Source: Cognatiluteimonas profundi | GTDB taxonomy: Bacteria > Pseudomonadota > Gammaproteobacteria > Xanthomonadales > Xanthomonadaceae | Length of the DNA stretch: 64,000 nt | Direction of reading: 5' to 3' | NCBI RefSeq assembly: GCF_009792795.1 | Contig: NZ_VKHQ01000003.1 | Span: 902,637 to 966,636 of the forward strand | Shown: positions 55,887-64,000 of the stretch, in pieces | How the letters are laid out: every line of letters begins with the position of its first letter | How positions within the stretch are numbered: the stretch's first letter is position 1 | Notes under the pieces: model-generated | Database searches by the model: none | Seen by the model: the letters and a program-made list of their open reading frames with translations, nothing else | Told to the model about the DNA's origin: nothing | Made by a program: the position numbers and the translations under genes

Positions 55887-56414
55887 TTACGCCTTCTTGG
55901 CTTCCTTGCGGATGATGTTTTCGCCGGCGTACTTGACGCCCTTGCCCTTGTAGGGCTCCGGTGGACGGAAGCTGCGGATCTTCGCGGCAACTTCGCCGAC
56001 GCGCTGCTTGTCCGCGCCACTGACCAGGATCTCGGTCTGCGTCGGCGTGGTGATGGTGATGCCGGCGGGCGCCTTGAACAGCACCGGGTGCGAAAACCCG
56101 AGCGCAAGGTTCAGGTCGGTGCCGCTCATCGACGCGCGGTAGCCGACGCCGACCAGCTCCAGCTTGCGCTGGAAGCCTTCGGACACGCCCTGCACCATGT
56201 TGGCGATGATGGAGCGTAGCGTTCCGGCGAGCGGAACCAGCGCAGGATCGTTCGCGGACAGCAGTGCATGGCCGTCTTCGATGATCACTTCGATACCGGC
56301 CGGCTTGGCGATCGTCAGCGTGCCCTTCGGGCCCTTGACGCTCACGTTGTCGGCCTGGACATTCAGCTCGACGCCCTTGGTGAGGACGATCGGCTTCTTG
56401 GCAACTCGGGACAT
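55887..56414 (-). CDS. rplF: 50S ribosomal protein L6
   Basis: 175 residues from ATG 56414. Two L6 domains are visible; the second carries [25 protein letters not shown] and ends [26 protein letters not shown], the conserved L6 signature near the sarcin-ricin loop. Thirteen bases after rpsH. Confidence 0.98.
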   Translation of the reverse strand: MSRVAKKPIVLTKGVELNVQADNVSVKGPKGTLTIAKPAGIEVIIEDGHALLSANDPALVPLAGTLRSIIANMVQGVSEGFQRKLELVGVGYRASMSGTDLNLALGFSHPVLFKAPAGITITTPTQTEILVSGADKQRVGEVAAKIRSFRPPEPYKGKGVKYAGENIIRKEAKKA

Positions 56415-56427
56415 GATCGTTACTCCC

Positions 56428-56823
56428 TTACGCCACGAAGCACAGGACTTCGCCGCCGACACCCTGCTGGCGTGCCTGCACGTCAGTCATGATGCCCTTG
56501 GATGTGGAAATGATGGCAACACCGAGACCACCAAGCACCTTGGGGATCGCATCCTTGCCGCGATACTGGCGCAGGCCCGAGCGCGACACGCGCTGCAGCT
56601 TCTCGATGACCGGCTTGCCTTCGTAATACTTCAGCACGATTTCCAGCTCGGCTTTCGCGCCGCTCTGGGTGACGTGCGAACCGCCGATGTAACCCTCGTC
56701 CTGCAGCACCTTGGCGATTGCCACCTTGGTCTTGGAGGACGGCATCTTCACCGTCGGCTTGCCGACCGCGGCCGCATTGCGAATGCGGACCAGCATGTCG
56801 GCGATGGGATCAGTCATGCTCAT
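56428..56823 (-). CDS. rpsH: 30S ribosomal protein S8
   Basis: 131 residues from ATG 56823 (ATG 56817 is the alternative). Starts [17 protein letters not shown], and ends with [28 protein letters not shown], the S8 signature. S8 nucleates the 16S central domain and represses the spc operon in enterics. It follows rpsN across 88 bases. Confidence 0.98.
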   Translation of the reverse strand: MSMTDPIADMLVRIRNAAAVGKPTVKMPSSKTKVAIAKVLQDEGYIGGSHVTQSGAKAELEIVLKYYEGKPVIEKLQRVSRSGLRQYRGKDAIPKVLGGLGVAIISTSKGIMTDVQARQQGVGGEVLCFVA

Positions 56824-56911
56824 TGATTGTTACCTTTGAGTGCACCGATATCCGCTTGATTGCGAATTTCGAAATTGCCGCCGCGGCACATGCCACGACG
56901 GATGGAGCGAA

Positions 56912-57217
56912 TTACCAGCTGGCCTTGCGCAGGCCCGGCACGTCGCCGCGCATCGTGGCTTCGCGCAGCTTGTTGCGACCCAGGCGGAACTTGCTGTAGA
57001 CGCCGCGCGAGCGGCCGGTCAGGGCACAGCGGTTGCGCTGGCGGGCAGGCGACGAATCGCGCGGCAGCTTCTGCAACTTGACCACCGCTTCCATCTTCTC
57101 CTCGAAGCTGGCCGACTGGCTGCTGACGATCGTCTTCAGGGCGTCGCGCTTGACGGCGTGCTTCTTGACCAGCTTGGCGCGCTTGGTCTCACGGTTGACC
57201 ATCGAGGTCTTTGCCAT
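56912..57217 (-). CDS. rpsN: 30S ribosomal protein S14, zinc-free type
   Basis: 101 residues from ATG 57217. This is the long form without CxxC zinc-ribbon pairs; [21 protein letters not shown] replaces the zinc knuckle. The zinc-free form is usual in gammaproteobacteria and so is not by itself a sign of Zur control. Seventeen bases after rplE. Confidence 0.98.
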   Translation of the reverse strand: MAKTSMVNRETKRAKLVKKHAVKRDALKTIVSSQSASFEEKMEAVVKLQKLPRDSSPARQRNRCALTGRSRGVYSKFRLGRNKLREATMRGDVPGLRKASW

Positions 57218-57234
57218 GTGTCAGGTCCTCAGGA

Positions 57235-57777
57235 TCAGTTGCGGAACGGGAAACGGAAGGCTTCGAGCAGCGCCTTGGCTTCGTCGTTGGTCTTTGCGGT
57301 GGTGGTGATGGCGATATCCATGCCGCGGATCGCGTCGACCTGGTCGAAGTCGATTTCCGGGAAGATGATCTGCTCCTTCACGCCCATGTTGTAGTTGCCG
57401 CGGCCGTCGAACGAACGCGCCGACACGCCACGGAAGTCGCGCACGCGCGGCAGCGAGACGTTGATCAGGCGATCCAGGAACTCGAACATCCTGGCGCGGC
57501 GCAACGTCACCTTGCAGCCGATCGGCCAGCCGTCGCGGATCTTGAACGACGCCACCGAAACGCGCGACTTGGTGACCTGCGGCCTCTGGCCGGAGATCTT
57601 CGCCATGTCGGCGACGGCGTTTTCCAGGATCTTCTTGTTCGTCGCCGCCTCGCCCACGCCCATGTTGAGCGTGATCTTGGACAGGCGCGGAACCTGCATC
57701 GGGTTGGTGTAGCCGAACTTCTCCATCAGCTTCGGCACGACTTCCTGCTTGTAGAACTCTTCCAGACGCGTAGTCAT
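57235..57777 (-). CDS. rplE: 50S ribosomal protein L5
   Basis: 180 residues from ATG 57777. It binds 5S rRNA and contacts P-site tRNA. Conserved parts: [37 protein letters not shown] and [19 protein letters not shown]. It follows rplX by 31 bases. Confidence 0.98.
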   Translation of the reverse strand: MTTRLEEFYKQEVVPKLMEKFGYTNPMQVPRLSKITLNMGVGEAATNKKILENAVADMAKISGQRPQVTKSRVSVASFKIRDGWPIGCKVTLRRARMFEFLDRLINVSLPRVRDFRGVSARSFDGRGNYNMGVKEQIIFPEIDFDQVDAIRGMDIAITTTAKTNDEAKALLEAFRFPFRN

Positions 57778-57808
57778 TTTCAAATATCCTCTGGTCTCAG
57801 GCTCGGCC

Positions 57809-58117
57809 TCAGACGGCTTCACCACTCGAGCGGAACACGCGCAGGCGGGTTCCATTCTCGAGCACCTTGGTTGCGATGCGCCCGCCCTTGCCCGAGGCAG
57901 GGTTGAACAACATCACGTTGGAAACATGGATCGGCGCTTCGCGCTCGATCACGCCGCCAGGCTGGTTGGCCTGCGGATTCGGCTTTGTGTGGCGCTTCAT
58001 CATGTTGACGTTGGACACGACGACCTTGTCGCCGGACACGCGCACGACGTCGCCGCGCTTGCCCTTGTCCTTGCCAGCCGTGACGATTACTTCGTCGCCC
58101 TTCTTGATTCGGTTCAT
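57809..58117 (-). CDS. rplX: 50S ribosomal protein L24
   Basis: 102 residues from ATG 58117. A KOW motif ([22 protein letters not shown]) at the N-terminus and [13 protein letters not shown] follow the L24 pattern. It initiates 50S assembly near the tunnel exit. Sixteen bases after rplN. Confidence 0.98.
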   Translation of the reverse strand: MNRIKKGDEVIVTAGKDKGKRGDVVRVSGDKVVVSNVNMMKRHTKPNPQANQPGGVIEREAPIHVSNVMLFNPASGKGGRIATKVLENGTRLRVFRSSGEAV

Positions 58118-58133
58118 TTCAAAACTCCTGCGC

Positions 58134-58502
58134 TCAGAGCACTTCAGGTGCGAGCGAGACGATCTTCATGAACTTCTCGGAGCGCAGCTCGCGGGTCACA
58201 GGCCCGAAGATGCGCGTGCCGATCGGCTCGTGCTTGTTGTTCAGCAATACCGCGGCGTTGCCGTCGAAGCGGATCAGCGAACCGTCCGGACGACGCACTC
58301 CCTTGCGGGTGCGCACCACGACGGCGTCATAGACGTCGCCCTTCTTGACCTTGCCGCGCGGGATCGCGTCCTTCACGGTCACCTTGATGATGTCGCCAAT
58401 GTGCGCGTAACGGCGCTTGGAGCCGCCGAGCACCTTGATGCACATCAGTTCCTTGGCGCCCGAGTTGTCGGCGACGTCGAGGTAGCTCTGCATCTGGATC
58501 AT
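58134..58502 (-). CDS. rplN: 50S ribosomal protein L14
   Basis: 122 residues from ATG 58502. [22 protein letters not shown] is the L14 start, and it ends in [18 protein letters not shown]. It lies at the subunit interface. First gene of the spc segment, 16 bases after rpsQ. Confidence 0.98.
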   Translation of the reverse strand: MIQMQSYLDVADNSGAKELMCIKVLGGSKRRYAHIGDIIKVTVKDAIPRGKVKKGDVYDAVVVRTRKGVRRPDGSLIRFDGNAAVLLNNKHEPIGTRIFGPVTRELRSEKFMKIVSLAPEVL

Positions 58503-58518
58503 GAGTCAGCCTCCTCGT

Positions 58519-58797
58519 TCACTCTGCCGCGCGGGCGAGAATCTCGACCACGCGCCAGTTCTTGGTCTTGGACATCGGCGCACATTCCGCAACGCGGACG
58601 ACATCACCGGTGTTGCAGGAATTGTCGGCGTCATGGGCGTGCAGCTTGGTCGAACGGCGGATGTACTTGCCGTACAGCGCATGCTTGACCTGACGCTCGA
58701 CGAGCACCGTCACCGTCTTGTCCATCTTGTTGCTGACAACGCGGCCTTCGACCGTGTGCAGCTTCTTTTCTTTCGTGGGGCTGGTTACTTCGCTCAT
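58519..58797 (-). CDS. rpsQ: 30S ribosomal protein S17
   Basis: 92 residues from ATG 58797. This start is preferred over ATG 58806 because the AAGGA site overlaps the latter but sits eight bases before the former. [21 protein letters not shown] and [19 protein letters not shown] are S17 features. It binds 16S early in assembly. Confidence 0.96.
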   Translation of the reverse strand: MSEVTSPTKEKKLHTVEGRVVSNKMDKTVTVLVERQVKHALYGKYIRRSTKLHAHDADNSCNTGDVVRVAECAPMSKTKNWRVVEILARAAE

Positions 58798-58808
58798 ATC
58801 GGCCATCC

Positions 58809-59021
58809 TTACTTCTTCTTGCCCGGCAGATCAGCTGCCTGGGGCTGGCCGAGCAGGGTGTTGACGCGCGCGATCTCTCGGCGCACCCGGCGGGCATCGT
58901 GGGTCTTGGCGAGCTGACCGGTGGCCTTCTGCATGCGCAGCGAGAACTGCTCCTTGTGCAGATCCAGCAGGTGGCTTTTCAGCTCATCCGCCGACTTCGT
59001 TCGCATTTGCTTGAGTTCCAT
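58809..59021 (-). CDS. rpmC: 50S ribosomal protein L29
   Basis: 70 residues from ATG 59021, which overlaps the rplP stop by one base (TGATG). All-helical: [21 protein letters not shown] and [15 protein letters not shown]. It lies near the exit tunnel with L23. Confidence 0.97.
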   Translation of the reverse strand: MELKQMRTKSADELKSHLLDLHKEQFSLRMQKATGQLAKTHDARRVRREIARVNTLLGQPQAADLPGKKK

Positions 59022-59434
59022 CAGCGCACCGTCCGGGACACGAAAGTGGTGGTGACCGAAAGCTTGGCCGCGGCCAGGCGGAATGCCTCGCGTGCGGTGG
59101 CTTCGTCGACGCCTTCGATCTCGTAGATCATCCGGCCGGGCTGGATCTGCGCGACCCAGAACTCGACGTTGCCCTTGCCCGAGCCCATTCGGACTTCGAT
59201 CGGCTTCTTGGTGATCGGCTTGTCGGGAAACACGCGGATCCACATCTTGCCGCCACGCTTGACGTAACGGCTGATGGAACGACGTGCCGCCTCGATCTGG
59301 CGCGAGGTCAGCTGGCCGGTCGCGGTCGACTTCAGGCCGAACTCGCCGAAGCTGACAGCGTTGCCGCACCATGCCAGGCCGTCGTTGCGACCCTTGTGCA
59401 TCTTGCGGAATTTGGTTCGCTTGGGTTGCAACAT
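59021..59434 (-). CDS. rplP: 50S ribosomal protein L16
   Basis: 137 residues from ATG 59434. Starts [17 protein letters not shown], followed by [27 protein letters not shown] and [17 protein letters not shown]. It contacts A-site tRNA. The Arg in RMGSGKG is the position hydroxylated by YcfD in enterics. Confidence 0.98.
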   Translation of the reverse strand: MLQPKRTKFRKMHKGRNDGLAWCGNAVSFGEFGLKSTATGQLTSRQIEAARRSISRYVKRGGKMWIRVFPDKPITKKPIEVRMGSGKGNVEFWVAQIQPGRMIYEIEGVDEATAREAFRLAAAKLSVTTTFVSRTVR

Positions 59435-59437
59435 GAT

Positions 59438-60172
59438 TTATTCCCTCGCTTCGCGGTCGCGGCGCGGCGCACGCGGACGGTCACTGCGCTCGTTGCGATC
59501 ACTGCGCGGCGTGTCGTCCTGCTTTTCCTGGCCAACCTGGGAGAAATCGAAGATCTCACCCTTGTAGACCCACACCTTGATGCCAATGATTCCGTAGGTG
59601 GTCTTCGCCTCGGCGAATCCGTAGTCGACGTCGGCGCGCAGCGTGTGCAGCGGCACGCGACCTTCGCGGTACCACTCCGAACGCGCGATCTCGGCACCGT
59701 TCAGGCGGCCGGCGACATTGACCTTGATGCCCAGCGCGCCCAGGCGCATCGCGTTGCCGACGGCGCGCTTCATCGCGCGACGGAACATGATGCGGCGCTC
59801 GAGCTGCTGCGCGATGGACTCGGACACCAGCTGCGCGTCGAGCTCCGGCTTGCGGACCTCGGTCACGTTGATGTGCGCCGGGACGCCCATCAGCGTGCTG
59901 ACTTCCTTGCGCAGCTTCTCGATGTCCTCGCCACGCTTACCGATCACCACGCCCGGGCGGGCGGTGTGGATCGTGACACGCGCATTGTTGGCAGGACGCT
60001 CGATCAGGATCTTGGAGATACCAGCCTGCGCAAGCTTCTTGCGCAGCATCTCGCGAACCTTGATGTCGGCGATCAGGTAGTCGGCGAAATGCTTCTTGCC
60101 GGCATACCACTTCGAGTTCCAGTCCTTGGAGATGCCAAGGCGGATACCGGTCGGATGTACTTTATGACCCAT
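59438..60172 (-). CDS. rpsC: 30S ribosomal protein S3
   Basis: 244 residues from ATG 60172, which begins immediately after the rplV stop. KH domain ([20 protein letters not shown]) and C-domain ([31 protein letters not shown]) are complete. A basic Arg/Asp-rich tail (about 20 residues, ending RDREARE) extends beyond the enteric form. Confidence 0.98.
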   Translation of the reverse strand: MGHKVHPTGIRLGISKDWNSKWYAGKKHFADYLIADIKVREMLRKKLAQAGISKILIERPANNARVTIHTARPGVVIGKRGEDIEKLRKEVSTLMGVPAHINVTEVRKPELDAQLVSESIAQQLERRIMFRRAMKRAVGNAMRLGALGIKVNVAGRLNGAEIARSEWYREGRVPLHTLRADVDYGFAEAKTTYGIIGIKVWVYKGEIFDFSQVGQEKQDDTPRSDRNERSDRPRAPRRDREARE

Positions 60173-60508
60173 TTATTTACCCTCGCCGACAACGACGGTG
60201 ATGTGGCTGGTGCGCTTGAGGATGCGGGTGCCGCGACCCTTCGCGCGCGCCATGAAGCGCTTCAGCGACGGACCTTCGTCGACCATGATGGTCGTGACCT
60301 TCAGTTCGTCGACATCGGCGCCCTGGTTGTTCTCCGCGTTGGCGATCGCCGACTCCACGACCTTGCGGATCATGTGGGCGGCTTTCTTGTCGGAGAACTT
60401 CAGCAGGTTGACCGCGCGCTCGGCGGTCAGGCCGCGCACCTGGTCGGCAACCAGCCGGGCCTTCTGCGGGGAGATGCGCGCACTGCGCAGGATGGCTTTC
60501 GCTTCCAT
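60173..60508 (-). CDS. rplV: 50S ribosomal protein L22
   Basis: 111 residues from ATG 60508, six bases after AAGGAG (an ATG at 60514 overlaps that site). Conserved parts: [19 protein letters not shown] and [22 protein letters not shown]. It lines the exit tunnel where macrolides act. Confidence 0.98.
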   Translation of the reverse strand: MEAKAILRSARISPQKARLVADQVRGLTAERAVNLLKFSDKKAAHMIRKVVESAIANAENNQGADVDELKVTTIMVDEGPSLKRFMARAKGRGTRILKRTSHITVVVGEGK

Positions 60509-60518
60509 GGTCATCTCC

Positions 60519-60788
60519 TTACTTCCCGGACTTCTTGTCGCCGCCATGGCTCTTGAACGTGCGCGTCAGCGCAAACTCACCGAGCTTGTGGCCGACCATG
60601 TTTTCGTTGACGAGCACCGGGATGTGGTTGCGCCCGTTATGCACGGCGAGCGTGTAACCGACCATTTCCGGCAGGATCATCGAACGGCGCGACCAGGTCT
60701 TGATCGGCTTCTTGTTGCTGGTCGCCGCTTCCACCTTCTTCATCAGGTGATGGTCGACGAACGGGCCTTTTTTCAGTGAACGTGGCAT
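60519..60788 (-). CDS. rpsS: 30S ribosomal protein S19
   Basis: 89 residues from ATG 60788. [32 protein letters not shown] and [19 protein letters not shown] are S19 signatures. It forms the head contact with S13. Six bases after rplB. Confidence 0.98.
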   Translation of the reverse strand: MPRSLKKGPFVDHHLMKKVEAATSNKKPIKTWSRRSMILPEMVGYTLAVHNGRNHIPVLVNENMVGHKLGEFALTRTFKSHGGDKKSGK

Positions 60789-60794
60789 GGCCTA

Positions 60795-61622
60795 TCAGCT
60801 CCTGCGGTCGCGAACGATGAACTGCTGCGTGCGCTTGTTGTGTCGGGTCTTGTAGCCCTTGGTCGGGACGCCCCACGGCGTGACCGGGTGCGGATTGCCC
60901 TGGCCGGCCTTGGCTTCACCACCACCGTGCGGATGGTCGACCGGGTTCATGGCGGCGCCACGAACGGTCGGCTTGATACCGCGCCAGCGGCTTGCGCCCG
61001 CCTTGCCCAGCTTCTCGAGGTTGTGCTCGACGTTGCCGACTTCGCCGATCGTCGCGCGGCACTCCGACGGCACCCGGCGCATTTCGCCGGAGCGCAGGCG
61101 CAGCGTGGCATACACGCCTTCGCGGGCGACCAGCTGCACGCCGGCACCGGCGGCACGGGCGATCTGCGCGCCCTTGCCCGGCTTCATCTCGATGCAATGC
61201 ACCGTCGAGCCGACCGGGATGTTGCGCAGCGGCAGGGTGTTGCCGGTCTTGATCGGCGCATCGCTGCCCGCGATCACCTGGTCACCGGCCTTCAGGCCCT
61301 TGGGCGCGATGATGTAGCGGCGCTCGCCATCGGCGTAGCACAGCAGCGCGATGTGCGCGGTGCGGTTCGGGTCGTACTCGATCCGCTCCACGCGCGCGGG
61401 AATGCCTTCCTTGTCGCGCTTGAAATCGATGATGCGGTAATGCTGCTTGCTACCACCACCGATGTGACGGGTGGTGATGCGACCGTGGTGGTTGCGACCA
61501 CCCGACCGGCTCTGGCTCTCGACCAGGGCTGCATGCGGCGCGCCCTTGTGCAGGCCAGGCGTCACTACGCGGACTGCCGAACGGCGGCCGGGCGAAGTGG
61601 GTTTGAATGTCATCAATGCCAT
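60795..61622 (-). CDS. rplB: 50S ribosomal protein L2
   Basis: 275 residues from ATG 61622. It is essential for peptidyl transfer architecture. The [21 protein letters not shown] motif reads [16 protein letters not shown] with the catalytic-site His, and [18 protein letters not shown] is near the N-terminus. Ends with [17 protein letters not shown]. Confidence 0.98.
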   Translation of the reverse strand: MALMTFKPTSPGRRSAVRVVTPGLHKGAPHAALVESQSRSGGRNHHGRITTRHIGGGSKQHYRIIDFKRDKEGIPARVERIEYDPNRTAHIALLCYADGERRYIIAPKGLKAGDQVIAGSDAPIKTGNTLPLRNIPVGSTVHCIEMKPGKGAQIARAAGAGVQLVAREGVYATLRLRSGEMRRVPSECRATIGEVGNVEHNLEKLGKAGASRWRGIKPTVRGAAMNPVDHPHGGGEAKAGQGNPHPVTPWGVPTKGYKTRHNKRTQQFIVRDRRS

Positions 61623-61632
61623 TGGTGATTCC

Positions 61633-61929
61633 TCAAGCCTTGGCCATCACGTCGATCGACTGGCCTTCGGCCAGCTTCACGTACGCCTTGCGCCAGTCAG
61701 CGCGGCGGCCAGTGCGGTTCTTGAAGGCTTTCTGCTTGCCCTTCACGTTCAGCACGTTCACGGCCTCGACCTTGACGTCGAAGAGCTTCTCGATCGCCAC
61801 CTTGATGTCGGCCTTGGTGGCGTCGGTAGCGACTTCGAACACGTACTGGTTCGACACTTCCTGCAGCCGGGCGGTCTTTTCAGACACGCGCGGCGCACGG
61901 ATCACGTTGTAGAGCTTGGCGTCGTTCAT
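61633..61929 (-). CDS. rplW: 50S ribosomal protein L23
   Basis: 98 residues from ATG 61929, overlapping the rplD stop by four bases (ATGA), with GAGGAG upstream inside rpl[23 protein letters not shown] and [20 protein letters not shown] are L23 features. It docks trigger factor and SRP at the tunnel exit. Confidence 0.97.
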   Translation of the reverse strand: MNDAKLYNVIRAPRVSEKTARLQEVSNQYVFEVATDATKADIKVAIEKLFDVKVEAVNVLNVKGKQKAFKNRTGRRADWRKAYVKLAEGQSIDVMAKA

Positions 61930-62531
61930 GCCAGCCACTCCTCGATCTTCTTGACGGCATCGGACGTCATGACCACGGTATCGGCGCCGACGAGGGCAAC
62001 CGGATCCAGGCCTTGCACGTCACGAACCTCGACGTAGCGCAGGTTGCGCGCCGACAGGTAGAGGTTCTCGGTGGCTTCCTCGGTGACGATCAGCGGACGC
62101 TGGCCGACATTGAGGTCCTTGAGCTTGGCGATCAGGCCCTTGGTCTTGACCGAGTCGACGTCGAAACCCTCGACGACCATGATCCGGCCCTGGCGGTTGA
62201 GCTCCGACAGGATCGTCGAGATCGCCGCCCGGTACATCTTGCGGTTGACCTTCTGCGCGAAGCTGCGCGGCTTGGCCGCGAAGGTCACGCCGCCACCGAC
62301 GAAGATCGGAGCCGTCAGCGCGCCATGTCGCGCACCGCCGCCCTTCTGCTTCTTCGACTTCTTGGTCGTGCCGCTGACTTCCGAACGCGTCTTCTGCGCC
62401 TTGGTGCCGGCGCGACCCGCATTGCGGTAGGCGACGACGACCTGGTGGACCAGGTCCTGGCTGAATTCGCGGCCGAAGATCGCGTCGGACACCGACAACG
62501 TCTTGCTGCTGTTATTGATGGCGAGTTCCAT
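61926..62531 (-). CDS. rplD: 50S ribosomal protein L4
   Basis: 201 residues from ATG 62531, two bases after rpl[26 protein letters not shown] is the tunnel-reaching loop. In E. coli L4 also represses its own operon through the S10 leader; the long leader before rpsJ leaves room for this here, unproven. Confidence 0.98.
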   Translation of the reverse strand: MELAINNSSKTLSVSDAIFGREFSQDLVHQVVVAYRNAGRAGTKAQKTRSEVSGTTKKSKKQKGGGARHGALTAPIFVGGGVTFAAKPRSFAQKVNRKMYRAAISTILSELNRQGRIMVVEGFDVDSVKTKGLIAKLKDLNVGQRPLIVTEEATENLYLSARNLRYVEVRDVQGLDPVALVGADTVVMTSDAVKKIEEWLA

Positions 62532-62533
62532 CG

Positions 62534-63187
62534 TCAGACTCCCTTGCTCGACGGACGCACGATCACGTCACCGCCTGGAGCACCCGGCACTGCGCCGCGG
62601 ATCGCGATGAGCCCGCGGTCTGCGTCGACCTTGACAACCTGCAGGCGCTGCGTGGTCTGCTGCACCGAACCCATGTGGCCGGACATCTTCTTGCCCGGAA
62701 ACACGCGGCCTGGCGTCTGGCGCTGGCCGATCGAGCCCGGCGAGCGATGCGACAGCGAGTTGCCGTGCGTGGCGTCGCCCATCTTGAAGTTCCAGCGCTT
62801 GATCGTGCCCTGGAAGCCCTTGCCCTTGGTGATGCCCTCGACGTCGACGATCTGGCCGACCTCGAAGATGTCAGCCTTGATTTCGCCGCCGACGGTGAAG
62901 TCGCCGATCTTGTCGGGCTGCACGCGCAGCTCCCACAGGCCGCGACCGCCCTCGACCTTGGCCTTGGCCAGGTGGCCGGCGGACGGCTTGTTCACCAGCG
63001 CTGCGCGCTTGTAGCCGACCGCGACCTGGACGGCGCTGTAGCCGTCGGTCTCGACCGTCTTGATCTGCGTGATGCGATTCGGGGTTGCCTCGATCAGCGT
63101 CACCGGCACGGACTTGCCGTCTTCGGTGAACAACCGGCTCATGCCGGCCTTGCGACCGACGATCCCCAACGAATATTTCTTCGCCAT
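62534..63187 (-). CDS. rplC: 50S ribosomal protein L3
   Basis: 217 residues from ATG 63187. The loop near the peptidyl transferase centre reads [28 protein letters not shown], with the Gln in GQRQTPG that PrmB methylates in enterics. Eleven bases after rpsJ. Confidence 0.98.
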   Translation of the reverse strand: MAKKYSLGIVGRKAGMSRLFTEDGKSVPVTLIEATPNRITQIKTVETDGYSAVQVAVGYKRAALVNKPSAGHLAKAKVEGGRGLWELRVQPDKIGDFTVGGEIKADIFEVGQIVDVEGITKGKGFQGTIKRWNFKMGDATHGNSLSHRSPGSIGQRQTPGRVFPGKKMSGHMGSVQQTTQRLQVVKVDADRGLIAIRGAVPGAPGGDVIVRPSSKGV

Positions 63188-63198
63188 GGTCGTATGCC

Positions 63199-63510
63199 TC
63201 AGGTCAGCTTGATCTGGACGTCGACGCCAGCCGCGAGCTCGAGCTTCATCAGCGCGTCCACGGTCTTGTCGTTCGGGTCGACGATATCGAGCACACGCTT
63301 GTGCGTGCGGGTCTCGTACTGGTCGCGCGCGTCCTTGTCGACGTGCGGCGAGGTGAGAATGGTGATGCGCTCGATCTTGGTCGGCAGCGGGATCGGGCCG
63401 CGCACTTGCGCGCCGGTCCGCTTCGCCGTCTCGACGATCTCGCTGGCCGAACGGTCGATCAGGCGATGATCGAACGCTTTCAGCCGAATCCGGATCTTCT
63501 GGTCCGCCAT
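63199..63510 (-). CDS. rpsJ: 30S ribosomal protein S10
   Basis: 103 residues from ATG 63510. Starts [19 protein letters not shown] and contains [30 protein letters not shown]10 also serves as NusE in transcription antitermination. First gene of the superoperon, behind a leader of roughly 300 bases. Confidence 0.98.
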   Translation of the reverse strand: MADQKIRIRLKAFDHRLIDRSASEIVETAKRTGAQVRGPIPLPTKIERITILTSPHVDKDARDQYETRTHKRVLDIVDPNDKTVDALMKLELAAGVDVQIKLT

Positions 63511-63833
63511 GCGGAATTCCTCATTGAAAGAGCGACAGGCCGGCGGCTGGGTGCGCCGAACCCCGTTGAACCATGACCGACCAGGAATACAGCCCCGCTT
63601 GCCTGATCGATCCTTGCCTTGAAACTGAAAAACAAGGCAGATCGGTTGCCCGACCTGCCCAGATGGAATTGCAAACGCGAAAAGACGCTCCGCCATGAGT
63701 GCCCCGAAGAACTTCGGGACGGGCGGAGCACTTGCCGCGCGACATTTCCGTGTCTGGCGAAAACGACGCGCGTCCTGCGCTTCATTTCGCTGGTGGGGAC
63801 GCCCTCGTGAAGACGGGGGTCGCCGAGCCGCAC

Positions 63834-63863
63834 ATTCTAGCGGTTAAGGCTGGGACTGCGCAA
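63834..63863 (-). promoter_or_regulatory. Candidate S10 operon promoter
   Basis: On the minus strand TTGCGC (63858-63863) and TAGAAT (63834-63839) are 18 bases apart. Transcription would start near 63827, giving a leader of about 315 bases before rpsJ. Confidence 0.5.
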
Positions 63864-63937
63864 GCACAATCCGGGGTCCGAACCGAAATTCACGCTTTGG
63901 TCGGCGCCAAGCGGCCACAGGCCGCTGCAACGGCGAC

Positions 63938-63966
63938 GGTTATTGCGGCCCGGGGCCGCAATAACC
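63938..63966 (-). terminator. Stem-loop downstream of tuf
   Basis: A 13-bp perfect stem, GGTTATTGCGGCC with GGCCGCAATAACC, around a three-base loop, 12 bases after the tuf stop. No T-run follows, so it may be a processing or Rho-related site rather than a classical terminator. Confidence 0.6.
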
Positions 63967-63978
63967 AGGCGCGAAGTC

Positions 63979-64000
63979 TTACTTGATGATCTTCGCCACC
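63979..64000 (-). CDS. tuf: Elongation factor Tu, C-terminal end only
   Basis: The last 22 bases on the minus strand read VAKIIK and a TAA stop. This is the expected C-terminus of bacterial EF-Tu, and tuf is the normal neighbour upstream of rpsJ (str operon end). Only seven codons are in the window, so the call rests on ending plus position. Confidence 0.75.

Larger units (their letters stand above)
63511..63978 (-). other. Leader and tuf-rpsJ intergenic region
   Basis: 468 bases without a gene. From left to right: a CTTGCCTTG...CAAGGCAG stem-loop (63610-63637), CCGAAGAACTTCGGG (63704-63718), a promoter-like pair (63834-63863), GCGGCCACAGGCCGC (63911-63925), and a 13-bp perfect stem at 63938-63966. 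The part left of the promoter would be the S10 operon leader. Confidence 0.65.

Noticed and set aside
63511..63696. Extended N-terminus for S10 in the same frame
   Set aside because: The upstream part is not S10-like; family members start at [10 protein letters not shown], and the extension covers the probable leader.

Overview
The window is GC-rich, densely coded chromosomal DNA. Its content fits a gammaproteobacterium of the Xanthomonadaceae, most likely Lysobacter-like. The reasons are the complete S10-spc-alpha ribosomal block ending in rpoA-rplQ, a Thx protein with an Ala/Lys-rich tail, the serA-folC-dedD-purF order, the HutF branch of histidine breakdown, and families of intergenic palindromes typical of this group. 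The organism call is an inference from gene content and protein similarity remembered by eye. No tRNA, rRNA, CRISPR array, prophage or intact insertion sequence was recognised.

Layout. 1-4.1 kb: a partial unknown gene, a relic of a cytochrome c peroxidase cut off at a palindromic repeat, an SRPBCC/AHSA1 protein, a secreted M13 metallopeptidase and a repeat field around a small orphan ORF. 4.1-15.2 kb: a Tat-exported M24 peptidase and three dispersed histidine-utilisation genes (hutU, hutF, hutI; hutH and hutG not seen). Between them lie small exported proteins, an exported methyltransferase-like protein, ogt, and a block of two DUF3558-like lipoproteins flanking a secreted protein with a LNPQPLPP motif. 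15.2-19.8 kb: thx and a metal-uptake block (porin, znuA, znuB, MerC-like protein) with two Zur-box-like palindromes, followed by zur. No ABC ATPase gene lies in this block. 19.8-29.7 kb: gltX, lpxH, a ~0.7-kb imperfect inverted-repeat element, and the run serA-phosphatase-folC-SPOR protein-purF-DUF455, in which cvpA is missing. 29.9-35.6 kb: a DUF3224 protein, the threonine catabolic pair tdh-kbl, a pseudouridine synthase, a secreted unknown and an OmpA-family porin.

35.7-44.8 kb: methylcitrate cycle genes prpD and prpB-prpC, split by three plus-strand genes, then mdh, an aminotransferase and a cyclophilin. 44.9-49.3 kb: typA, DUF2127, type II DAHP synthase and dsbB. 49.4-63.5 kb: 28 ribosomal/secY/rpoA genes transcribed leftwards from rpsJ to rplQ, preceded by a long leader. 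The window closes on the last codons of tuf.

How the genes work together: hutU-hutI-hutF and tdh-kbl feed amino acids into central metabolism, prpBCD handles propionyl-CoA, and mdh links to the TCA cycle. The Zur block is a self-contained zinc-limitation module apart from its missing ATPase. The ribosomal block is a growth-rate-coupled superoperon.
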